64,000 nucleotides of DNA from Rusavskia elegans (taxonomy: Eukaryota > Ascomycota > Lecanoromycetes > Teloschistales > Teloschistaceae), in assembly GCA_011316305.1 (NCBI GenBank), contig SAUG01000012.1, positions 124,001 to 188,000 on the forward strand, written 5' to 3'. Both the position numbers and the translations under genes were made by a program. This document shows positions 10,428 to 19,917 of the stretch, one piece after another (position 1 is the stretch's first letter; the number at the start of each line of letters is the position of its first letter). The notes under the pieces are model-generated. The model did not search any database, was not told the DNA's origin, and saw only the letters and a program-made list of their open reading frames with translations.

Positions 10428-11015
10428 ATGTCCACAGCCCACTCAAAACCACACCCCCCCTCACCTTTCATACCCCTCTTCACCCTCATCTCCACCACCA
10501 CCGCTTCCACACCCACTGGTTCTTCTTCCACAGAAAACCACCACCCAACCGTCCACTACATCTTCTCCGACGACCCCGATCCCCACGACCCCATCACAAC
10601 CGCCGCAATCCAATCTCTCAATCCCTCTCCACCTCCTTCCTCCCCTCCTCACCACTCAAACCAAACTCCCTCTTTAAACCCTCCACCTCGTTCCGCAAAA
10701 GAAAGATTCCTAATCCTCGACCTCGACCCCAGCGGCACAAAAATCACAAACGCGAGCTCCATGTCCCCAGAATGGGCCATAACGTCCGCGGCACTGGAGA
10801 AGGCGCCGAGCTGGGAGGGTGAAGGCGAGGAGGCAGAAAAAGAGGGGAAGAAAGGGGGGGACAGGATGATGTTGAGGATTGAGGGGTGTGAGGTTGGTAG
10901 TGCTATATTGGGGGAGAAAGATGATGGGGTGGGTGTTGAGGAGTTGGTTTCGAGGTTTGAGAAGGGGATGGGGGAGTTGAGGAGGGTGGTTGGGATGGGT
11001 GGGAAGGCGGTTTGA
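10428..11015 (+). CDS. Small acidic protein, possible Atg31-like
   Basis: A single-exon gene of 195 residues. After a Ser/Pro-rich start it contains TVHYIFSDDPDPHDPI (about residues 41-56), a disordered Ser/Pro/Asn stretch, then RFLILDLDPSGTKITNASSM with SPEWAI following, an acidic Gly/Glu tract, MMLRIEG, and a C-terminal helix VEELVSRFEKGMGELRRVV. Yeast Atg31, the small partner of Atg17 and Atg29 in the autophagy scaffold, has the same order of features: a KYIFED-type strand, a strand ending in DESGS, and a C-terminal helix. I infer a possible Atg31 relative from that order; similarity is short and untested. The coding sequence becomes G-rich near its end. It is convergent with the J-protein gene. 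Confidence 0.6.
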   Translation: MSTAHSKPHPPSPFIPLFTLISTTTASTPTGSSSTENHHPTVHYIFSDDPDPHDPITTAAIQSLNPSPPPSSPPHHSNQTPSLNPPPRSAKERFLILDLDPSGTKITNASSMSPEWAITSAALEKAPSWEGEGEEAEKEGKKGGDRMMLRIEGCEVGSAILGEKDDGVGVEELVSRFEKGMGELRRVVGMGGKAV

Positions 11016-11337
11016 GGTTAGATATCAAGGGGAAAGTGTTATTTGGAGTGCTGGGCGTTTTGGGTGATGCATAGCGAGCGTTGGGGGTTGGTATTTTCTA
11101 CGGGGCTTTGTTACGAAATCGATCTGTTCGGGAGGCATCGACTTCTGGAGGGATGTTCGGAAACATTATGGGCCGCTCAGCGGGATCGATGCACCGATAT
11201 GAGGACGGTTGAAAGATAGTGCATGATTATGAGGTAGCCAGGGAGATACCGATCCTAGGAGTTGGGGTACAAGGTATCTATAAAAGCCTCCCGAAAGACA
11301 GTACCCATCCAAACAACCCAACGCTCGTCCTACGCAT
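11016..11337. other. Convergent intergenic region
   Basis: Non-coding sequence between the stop codons of two convergent genes. No repeat, RNA gene or other feature is seen. Confidence 0.4.
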
Positions 11338-12867
11338 CTATACCTTCTCCGACGCTTTAGCTTTGTGATCATGATGTAAATGATGGTGGTGATGTGCCGC
11401 GGGTTCGTCCTTCTTCGTCTTCTTCTCATCATTCTTCTCGTCTTTGCCTTTCTTCATCTGAGCTTCTGCCATTAAGCTTTCGAATGCCATATAGTCGCCT
11501 TCTTCATCGGGATCTCGTTCGGCCTTGTTTATATTAGCATTTCTCCCCCACATTTACGGAATTCAAAAGGGTGGGTATACCTTTTGGTAAATGGTGCCGG
11601 CAAGCACTAGAGCTTGCGCTCTCTCAATCCTCTTCTCCATTTTGACGTTCTTGTCGTTCAGAACCTTGTCGCATACGTCCCGCAGGACACTCTGGATCTC
11701 ATATCGACTTCCTTTCCATGCTGCGGCGAGGATCTTGCCCGTCACTCTCCGCTCGTACTCAGCTTTCTTTTCGTCGGTCCAGTCTTCGCCACCTTTCTCC
11801 TCCATCTTGGCCATTTCCTCCATGGTCAGTTGTGCGTCTATCGCTGTAGAAATGGTATTCCATGTGTCCTTCGCCCAGGTACCCTTATCCTTTAGTCTGG
11901 AGAAGAAGCCTGAGATGCCTAAGAACTTTTGTGATTTCAAGAACGAGGTTGCTTTTTGCAGATACGTTGTCCCGACAGCATGTAGTATCTCGATCCCGAA
12001 TGATTCCATCTTCAGGTTCTCGACCTCTAATCTTGTCTTCTCCTGGAAAGCCTTCGTGACGTCGGGGCCTTTGTCGGTTTCGGTCCAGATGCTGATGCGG
12101 TCGAGTAACTTCTTAGCTAATGTGTCCACTCGCTCGTCTCTTATTCGTTTTCGCTCCGCTTCGTGAGCTGCCAGCTCCTCACGTTGTTCCTTTGACAGAC
12201 CCTTTCTCTTGTCTTTTCGACGTAGCTCTTTTTCCTCTGCTGTTAGACCAGCGGCGTCCATTCTGGCTTCCTCTTCCGATTTCTCCATGATCGCTTGCTG
12301 GCCAAGGTTCCGCCTGGGTGTAGATGTACCTGATGAATGAGCAGACTTTTCCGGGTTTGGAGGCTTGAGATCGTTTGAAGTGCGAGCTTCGGGTACAAGG
12401 AATGCAGCATAACCTGGAGGGGGAGCATGGCCGTCGGTGGCCGTCGTTCCTTGCTCAGTGGCCCTGATCTTCTCATCTGCCTTTTCCGCGACCTCCTCTT
12501 CTTGCATCTGCTTGGTAGTGATCTCCATGGATTTGGTGAGATCTTTCATTAAAGATAGCTCTCCTATCAAGTCCACAAAAGCTTCTCCTCCAAAGATCAT
12601 GCCAAAGAATTCGGCGGGGTCCTCGAAGCCACCTCCAGGCACCGCTTCCTCCTTCCCAAACTTGTCATATCTTTTCCGTAATTCCTCATTACTGAGAACT
12701 TGGTATGCTTCTCCAATAGCCTGGAATCTGGCGTGTGCTGTTTCGTCCCCTGGGTTTTTGTCGGGGTGTGTGGTTATGGCAAGCTTCCTGTAGGCTTTCT
12801 TGATCTCGAGTTCTGAAGCGGTTGGTTTGACTCCGAGAGCATCATAGTAGGCGGTCTCTTTTACCAT
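11338..12867 (-). CDS. J-domain chaperone of the CAJ1/DJP1 type
   Basis: A DnaJ-family cochaperone that stimulates Hsp70. The yeast relatives are Caj1 and Djp1, the latter helping peroxisomal and mitochondrial protein import. Exons 11581-12867 and 11338-11523 join in phase 0 across a 57-bp intron, giving 490 residues. The J domain covers residues 1-70, with HPD at 34-36 and the helix III region [14 protein letters not shown]. It lacks the long Gly/Phe and zinc-finger regions. A charged linker is followed by the DnaJ-X domain (about 195-420: [20 protein letters not shown], then [15 protein letters not shown]). The second exon adds a Lys-rich tail with a histidine cluster ([10 protein letters not shown]). 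The divergent neighbour is ERG9. Confidence 0.92.
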
Positions 12868-13293
12868 AGCTTGTTAGGGAGAAAATCTTGATCAAAGGTC
12901 TCGACGGGGCTTAGAGTAGGTTTTGGAGGGTTTATTCACACGAAGCTGTTGACTGAAGCGTTGGAATCAACCTGAAGTGCGCAATCGCAAATGACGTGGA
13001 CTGGCTTCCTAGTTGGTCGTAGTGTATGTAGCTAAGAGAACCGTCAGGGTCCAATCTCACGCGAAAATGTTCCTCGTTCCCCAGGCTTGCGATTCGTGAG
13101 CTTCGAGGAGACCACGAACTACGAGGACAACTACACACCGCTAGGACAAGGCTTGGGGGAATCTGTCATCTACGCTCTTTCTTGTTGTGCGAACTCTCAT
13201 TCTCTTTTTCTTGTCGATAGTCTGTCTTGTAACATATAGCATTGCTGTAAACACCCGCAAGTGTCTGTCTATTGCATACAATTCTCTGCGAAT
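12868..13293. promoter_or_regulatory. Divergent upstream region, J-protein / ERG9
   Basis: A 426-bp non-coding stretch between two divergent start codons. It must contain both promoters. No sterol-response or other element can be assigned with confidence by eye. Confidence 0.5.
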
Positions 13294-14928
13294 ATGGGCG
13301 CGGCCGATGTCATATACTACACTTTCCATATCCAGGAACTACGATCCATCGTACAATGGTAATCTCCTTCAGGATGAAGTCGTGATTTCAGCAATGGCTC
13401 ACAACTTTGTAGGAAGATTTGGCATCACCCGGTGCATGAACGCGATCCAGAAAAGGAGTCGGTGTCGCTCAAAGTCTGCTTCGATTTCCTCGACCAAACA
13501 AGCCGGAGTTTCAGCGCTGTTATACAAGAGCTCCATCCTGAATTGCTGGTCCCAATCGCACTTTTCTACTTGATCTTACGAGGTCTCGACACCATCGAAG
13601 ATGATATGACCATACCAATTGAGAAGAAAGATCCCTTGCTACGAGACTTCCACACCATCAACGAAAAAGAAGGATGGAGCTTCAACGGTAGCGGCCCGGA
13701 CGAGAAAGACAGGGAACTACTCGTCCAATTCCACTACGTTACTGAGGAATACCGGAAGATCAAACCCGTCTACCGCGAGATTATCAACGACATCACGCGG
13801 AAGATGGGCGCTGGCATGGCCGACTACTGCAACAAAGCCGCCGAGGGCAAGGCCGGCGTGGAGACCGTCCAAGAATACGACGAGTATTGCTATTATGTTG
13901 CTGGTCTTGTTGGCAGTGGTCTGACCCAGCTGTTTGTCGAGAGCGGGCTTGCGAATGCAGCATTGAAGGACCGACCGGAGCTTCAAATATCCATGGGCCT
14001 TTTCTTGCAGAAGACCAACGTCATTCGAGATATCAAGGAGGACTGGGATGACAAAAGACGGTTCTGGCCTCGCGAGATATGGTCGAAATACGTGGACAAC
14101 TTTGAGGATCTTTTCAAGCCAGCCAACCAAGAAGCTGCGCTGAACTGTAGTTCCGAAATGGTCTTGAACTCACTGAATCATGCTGATGAGTGTCTTTTCT
14201 ATCTTGCCGGGCTGAAGGAGCAGTCGGTCTTCAACTTTGCAGCCATCCCTCAAGCCATGGCAATTGCTACGCTGGCTCTCGTCTTCCGCAATCCCGACAT
14301 TTTCAAGAAGAACGTCAAGATGACCAAAGGATTGGCCTGTCAAACCATGTTGGATTCAACGCAGAACCTTTCCAAAGTCTGCGAGGTTTTCAGGAAGTTT
14401 GTCCGACAGATACACAAGAAGAATACGCCAAAAGACCCCAACTTCCTCAAAATCAGTATTGCATGTGGCAAGGTGGGATCATGTCGATCGCAAGAACGCC
14501 TTCAGTTTTGACATTCACCAGGTTGAACAATTCATCGAATCCATTTTCCCGTCACAAAGCCCGCAAGCTCTGGTTCGCCAAGAAGCACCAGAAACGGAAG
14601 AGCAAAAGAAGGAACGCGAAGAAGCGAAATGGGATATTAGTAAGATACTCATTTGGAGCTCAGACTCGGGGCAAACTAACACACTCACTAGTATATATGT
14701 TGATGATCGTCATGGGTACATTGTTCATCCTGTCAGTCGTTATGGTAAGTCATCACTTGTCCCGATAGAATGAACGGTGATCTAATGGGACCTCAGATCG
14801 GGATAGCATGGTTTGTAGGAGCCCGCTTCGATCTTGCCATCACCGAGCTCAAGGACGGTAATTGGCGTTCACTCGGCAAGGACCATGCCCAGAAGATGGC
14901 CGCCAAGTATGATCGAGGGGAGCTTTGA
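13294..14928 (+). CDS. ERG9: Squalene synthase
   Basis: Squalene synthase joins two farnesyl diphosphates to make squalene, the first committed step to ergosterol, on the ER membrane. Five exons (13294-13358, 13413-14472, 14522-14639, 14692-14744, 14797-14928) with introns of 49-54 bp give 475 residues. The first exon encodes [22 protein letters not shown], and the join restores the family [17 protein letters not shown] start. The two aspartate-rich motifs are DTIEDDM and DIKEDWDD, with [10 protein letters not shown] after the second. The C-terminus holds the membrane anchor [16 protein letters not shown] followed by [10 protein letters not shown], built from exons 4 and 5. The exon 2 donor GTGGGA is unusual but is fixed by the conserved SIACGK / VEQF junction. 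One-frame reading would miss the anchor. Confidence 0.95.
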
Positions 14929-15479
14929 TGACGTTCGAGACAGCAGTTCATTTCTATTGTACAGCATCAATATGTTCTTCGCAACTCGTTGCCCCGATTC
15001 TACGTGGCCAGAGTCTTCAAATGTACACTAACAACGATTGTACAATATCTGCTATGAATACATGCAAACGCGTTGGATCTTCCTTCCGAGGGAAGCCTCC
15101 TTCCTTTCTTGCACAAAAGTACCATACTGTCAGCAGTAGCACGGATGTCAAATTGCAACTCAGACCTTTTCTCTCATGGCTGCTGTTGTGCCGAAGATGT
15201 GCTTATATCGAATGGATGCATCGGAGTCCGTGAGGGCTGCAGTGGGATTGATTTGGCGGGTTCGATAACAGCTTGCCAGGCTCACTGTGCTGTATTACAT
15301 TTCGTCGACTCGACTGTTTCCCTGGGGAGGACACAAAGTGCGGCGTGGCTGATTCTAGGCGGGAAAGAGCCATTGGTAAAGATTGACAAGAGCTACGTAC
15401 AATCTGGCCTACCCTACTCCGTTCTTCATCGTACACCATACAATTGGACACATACGTCATATGATTCTCATGAACCCAC
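14929..15479. other. Convergent intergenic region
   Basis: Non-coding sequence between ERG9 and the CAP gene, which converge here. Short open frames on both strands have no recognisable content. Confidence 0.4.
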
Positions 15480-16028
15480 CTAGCCGTTGAAAGCATCCCT
15501 TCCACCCTGATTCCCTGGCGGCGAGTACCGTGCCACGACGTACCATTTCCTCTTCTCCTCATTCCTAGCAACAGCAATGCCGACATGGGTGGTGGTAGGC
15601 CAGATAATCTGGGTATGGTGTCCGTGCTGTTCAAAATATCCGTCAGGAATCTTCTCGCCATGGTAAATGATCTTCTCCGTTGGACCGCAACCGTGGCTGG
15701 CGACTGGCATGCCGCCGTCCTGTCCATCAGTCGAGTAAAGGTTTTCGCCCTGATCTGGGCGTTGATCGCTGCTGCTGTGCTGATTGCCTAGATCTTGGGA
15801 AGCGAGGTAGGACGCATAGTCCGTAGCTTGTGCAGCAAGGTAATCATGCCAAACGAGGTCGGGGCGCGGGTGGCCGCTTGATTGAGAGGCGTCACGGTGG
15901 CATTGATTGTGGATTTCTAGAGCTTGGACTCGATCTTCATCGCTACCGGGCTGTAGCGGAGGTGGGCACGGTTGTGGTTGCGGTTGAGGCTGAGGTTTGT
16001 TCTGTGGGTATGGCTGAAGTTGCGAGTT
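15480..16028 (-). CDS. CAP/PR-1 (SCP) family protein, 5' end unresolved
   Basis: A CAP-superfamily protein; fungal members (Pry type) bind sterols or fatty acids and are usually secreted. The open stretch encodes 182 residues: a Pro/Gln-rich lead (QPQPQPQPCPPPLQPGSDED), then the CAP fold starting VQALEIHNQCHRDAS, LVWHDYLAAQATDYA, the QGENLYSTD segment, the CAP1 signature GHHTQIIWPTT, and VVARYSPPGNQGG, where the usual Cys of CAP2 is Ala. The in-frame sequence has no ATG before the CAP domain and meets a stop at 16,032-16,034. An overlapping frame with an ATG near 16,064 starts MAVYYHPECHQ but reads into the Pro-rich part out of frame. So there is either a short first intron or a frameshift. 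No signal peptide is visible. The domain itself is secure. Confidence 0.8.
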   Translation of the reverse strand, partial: NSQLQPYPQNKPQPQPQPQPCPPPLQPGSDEDRVQALEIHNQCHRDASQSSGHPRPDLVWHDYLAAQATDYASYLASQDLGNQHSSSDQRPDQGENLYSTDGQDGGMPVASHGCGPTEKIIYHGEKIPDGYFEQHGHHTQIIWPTTTHVGIAVARNEEKRKWYVVARYSPPGNQGGRDAFNG

Positions 16029-16570
16029 CTGCTAGGCTTTTGATGGCACTCTGGATGGTAATAGACGGCCATCTCGAGCTTTTTATATGGTAGCAGCCTA
16101 ATTGTACAGAGCTGAGGCATTTGTAGGATTCGAGTCGTGATATGAAGATGAGATGGGAACACGGGATAGAGAATAGAAAGAAGTGTTGTTGAAGAAGTGA
16201 GTGCCGAGACGGCTATCGGCCAATCAGCCGCTTCCACTTCCACTTTGGCACTTGCAGGTCCCTTAATTCTCCAAGCCACCGGGCGATGACACGCCAGCTC
16301 CACTTCTTCATGACAGAGAACTCCTACGGTCGAATCCAGTCTCTTCACCCCATTGTCATCATGATCTTACCGCCCACGAATCAACAACAGCCGAGGCTCA
16401 ATCCCCGCTCATCCCGCTAGAATCACAGTATCACGACACTTCCCCAGCCCTTGTTGGCCTGTCACTTTCCCACCCTGCCCACCAACCCTGCCCTTCCAGC
16501 TCCCTCACTCGGCTCCTCAAGGCACCCTCTACTTTCGCCGACCTTGATCGCAGCTTCGGTCCAACAAAAC
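16029..16570. promoter_or_regulatory. Upstream region between CAP and F-box genes
   Basis: Divergent genes flank this stretch. It should hold the missing first exon of the CAP gene (candidate ATG near 16,064) and the promoters of both genes. A plus-strand frame is open upstream of the F-box ATG but lacks a true start codon. Confidence 0.4.
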
Positions 16571-18424
16571 ATGTCTTCCTCTTCCAAGATGCTCAACGAG
16601 GGGCCACCATCGATATCCCAGACCGTCTCATCCGTCACCGATCTCCCCATACCTTCACAGAAAGCGGCACGCGACAATCAGCAAAAGACCTCTGCAACCC
16701 CGCCCTTGCTGCGGAGACCTTCTCGTATCAAGCATCGCCCTCAGGATGACATCGAGGTCCAATCCTTGCTACAGGGTGACGACACCTTGCGCCAACATCT
16801 CGAAGACGCCAATGTTGCCTATTTGGAAAAGCTATCGTTGCTGACCCAGCCCCACTCGGTTCGCCTGACAGGATTGCCCGTCGAAGTTCAGGAGGGTGTG
16901 ATCGATCATTTGGCCGGCCACTTAATCGGAATCACACCAGCCTCTGCTGTTACCCCATCTGGCTCGAGGAATTGGAGTACCGCCATGCGGCATCCGCGGA
17001 GGAAACAGCTGTCTGACCTCGCCTTGGTCTCCAAGACCTGGAGGGCACTCATACAGGAGCGGCTCTATAGGCACAGTACGCTTCTCTTTTTGTACGGAAG
17101 CCTTGGAACACAAAGCTAATGTACAATCGCAGTCAAAGTCAAGGGAACCTATGCCGGTTTCGCCGAGTGTAGGGTATGGTTTCTCAAGCACCCTCATCTT
17201 CGTCCGCATGTTCGCCATTTTGAGGTTTAGATGCCTGTGTGGGAGGTCAAGTCCAGGCGACGGAAGACCGACATACCACCCATACCTTCAGCCTTCACAC
17301 CGAGACCGGACTTGAGAAATCGGGCCAATCGTGGCGCACTTGTCGTGGTCCAGGAAATCAGTGATATGACGCAGGCTTTCCAGCAAGCTTCTCACAATGT
17401 TACACTGGAGGATATCTTCAAACACACCCAAGACCTGTTCCCGGAAGCATACGCCTTGACTATTGAGGGGGGTCATGGCAAGAGAACACCTCTCATCAAG
17501 GCACATCCACCCATGGTAGACAAGACCGCGTTGCAGTACCCCCTTATCCTCAGTAGCACCTCAAATAACACCTTGACGGTCAACCCCAATATCGGCAGTC
17601 TCGTCTTGAAAGGGGCCTGGAACATCATCCGGGACCCGTCCGACTTCTACGTCCTCAAGACCGCCCTTCCAAATCTACGAGAATATCACTGCACCTACGC
17701 CAAGCCGAAGATCCAAGCTTACGCCGCTATGTGCTGCATCATGAAATACTTCCCATCATCTATCAACCACCTCAACATCTGCCTTGAAGGCCTAACCAGC
17801 AAACCCTCCTCAACTCCCGAGAAGTGGCGTAACCTGTACGCCGAATACCACATCTGCAACGACGTTGGCCGTCAACTCCCCAACCTCGAAACCTTCAGCT
17901 ACACTGGCCGAATCTGCTGCTCACTGTTTAAAAACGCCATCGAAGTCGCGGCAAAGACCCGCGATACACCCAAGCTCAAATCTGTAGATCTGATCGTCCG
18001 CAACTGCTGCCGGCCTGGTGGTTTCGGTTACAATGACGCTACCGGCATCTATCAGATCGACTTCATCAATGCGTTCAAAAAGCTGGTCATCGAAGCCGTC
18101 CGCTCTCTCTCCGTCTTCACCTCCCTACAGTACCTCCGCATCCGCTTCCTTGATCTCGACAGCCCCAATCCCCTTTTGAATCCTTACTTCCACCTTCAAG
18201 GCAACAAGGTTACAGGGATCTGGAATGACGAAATCCTAAGTCTTCTACGAGCTGCAAGGCCTGAAGCCGAGTACGAAGGGCTGGATTTCGCGGATTGCAG
18301 TGGGAAACGCGCAGATGGGTTTGTGGACCACATCTTGGGGGGTCTGGTACCGCTGCCGAGGGGTGGGAGACCGAAGAGTATGAATGTTGACGCTTATGCA
18401 GCGTTGGCGGAGGCTAGGATTTGA
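16571..18424 (+). CDS. F-box protein interrupted by an in-frame TAG or a 57-bp intron
   Basis: A fungal F-box-like protein; such proteins select substrates for SCF ubiquitin ligases. Exon 1 (16571-17075) carries a disordered start and the F-box-like segment LPVEVQEGVIDHLAGHL, then LSDLALVSKTWRALIQERLY. After a 57-bp intron (17076-17132) the frame continues KVKGTYAGFAECRVWFLKH, and then ...RHFEV, TAG (17228-17230), MPVWEVKSRRRK. The remaining 397 codons are open to the stop and look like a leucine-rich conserved region. Either the TAG is a nonsense change at what looks like a Trp position, or 17174-17230 (GTATGG..TTTAG, 57 bp, phase 0) is spliced out, removing 19 residues. No good branch site is seen in that segment. 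The protein would be about 577-597 residues. Confidence 0.7.
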
Positions 18425-18590
18425 AGAAGGGAAAAAGAATATCATACGTATGGGCCTCATGGCTATGCACGCCGGGTACATCTAAGTTTCTAACCAGACA
18501 ATCCTCTCAGGGCGTCGATCATGGCGTCTTGTTAATTGACGGGGAAGCAGACAAGATGCTAGAACTCTATGTGCACTGGGAACATATTGC

Positions 18591-18620
18591 TTTGCTTTGC
18601 TTTGCTTTGCTTTGCTTTGC
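18591..18620 (+). repeat. TTTGC microsatellite, 6 units
   Basis: Six perfect TTTGC pentamers in tandem, in non-coding sequence downstream of the F-box gene. Confidence 0.9.
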
Positions 18621-19167
18621 TGCAGGCGTCATGAAAGGGAAGATCTGGGCAGTTCCATGAAAAAGGCGATGGGTTAATTGCAAAAAGCGAGGCGCATGGT
18701 GCTTTCTCTTCCTCTCTATTTTAATGTTCATGATGGGAAATTGCATGACGATAATAATGAAAGGGGTATGCATTTTCCTGCTTATCGGCTAGAGGAGAGT
18801 ATATTGCTTTGTGGGTTCTTGCGTGCGAAAAGTAGCCCGATGTGTCGAACATCTTATTTTAACGTTGAATGTATGAGATTTCCCGCGTGGTGGATGTCAG
18901 GTATCAGCAGAGTATCATTAGCTTGAGTTTTTTTTTCCATGTTATATCAAGCGTAGAGTTCATCCTTTTTTCATACGATCATGATTATCATTCTCAGAAC
19001 ACTCAGAACGCCTGCCTCCACAGCAAAACTAGGTACCTCTCACCTTCCCCCCCTTCCCCCCCCCCCTTACCCACTACCCACTATCCGTGTCAACCAATCG
19101 AGGGAATTATCTATCCTACACAGCACCTTATCATCAAAAACCGCCTTTACTGTCCAACCCCTCTATA

Positions 19168-19270
19168 CAAGCACCAAGCACCAAGCACCAAGCACCAAGC
19201 ACCAAGCACCAAGCACCAAGCACCAAGCACCAAGCACCAAGCACCAAGCACCAAGCACCAAGCACCAAGC
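19168..19270 (+). repeat. CAAGCAC minisatellite, about 14.7 units
   Basis: A perfect 7-bp tandem array, with unit CAAGCAC and no variant units visible. A period of seven keeps all three frames open across it, which explains the overlapping open frames. It is not telomeric in sequence. Confidence 0.92.
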
Positions 19271-19917
19271 GTTAAAGCATTAAAGCAGTACAGATACATG
19301 ACTCTGCAAAACGTACAATCATCAGAATTATATTGTATATAAGACTAAAATCCCAATCGGCTGCTATTTACGCCCCTTCATTGCGATACGATGGAATGAA
19401 GGAGTCTAAGACTACAGCAGTGCAATAGGGAAGGAGAGATAGGTTGGTTGGTTGGTTGGGGGTTTGTATGTGGTAAGGGAGGGGGCGTGGTATGGGATGG
19501 GATAGGAAGAGATGGACTTGTAGACGGACTCTAATGTCTCCCGTCGTCGGTCTGGGATAAGGGAGTATCTTGGGTTGATATGGGTTGGTATCAGGCTGGC
19601 ATGGTGATTACACTTGACCCCTGCGAGAGATGAGATGAGGTTGATATTTGACGATACTGCTGGAAGGAAGATAAAGTGAAAAGAGGGGGGTGGGGGGTTC
19701 CCATCTCCATTAATTGTAGGAATACCCATCCGTGGATCCGATCCTGGTTATTTAGAACACCAAACCCCGTCTCGATTAAGCAGGACTACATGCACCTGAC
19801 AGGAAAAACGACTTTCCCCACCTGCTACAACGTACAACGTACAACATACACTGCACAACGTATACTGCATTTCCAAACTTTCCCCATCGTTCTTAGAATC
19901 TCCCCACTTCCTCACCC

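Larger units (their letters stand above)
18425..19917. other. Long intergenic region with simple repeats
   Basis: About 1.5 kb without a supported gene between the F-box and kinesin genes, whose 3' ends converge here. It holds a TTTGC pentamer array, the CAAGCAC minisatellite, and several GT- or GGTT-rich runs near 19,440-19,480. Open frames over the minisatellite are artefacts of its 7-bp period. Confidence 0.6.

Noticed and set aside
10295..10822. A plus-strand His/Pro/Arg-rich frame overlapping the possible Atg31-like gene
   Set aside because: It has no proper start, its composition reflects the CCA/CAC-rich sequence, and the other frame has recognisable strands and a helix.
19168..19270. 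CRISPR-like or telomeric array
   Set aside because: The units are contiguous 7-mers with no spacers, and the unit is not a telomere repeat. The organism is a fungus.
18869..19342. Repetitive APSTKHQ-type open frames
   Set aside because: These come from the 7-bp minisatellite, whose period keeps every frame open.
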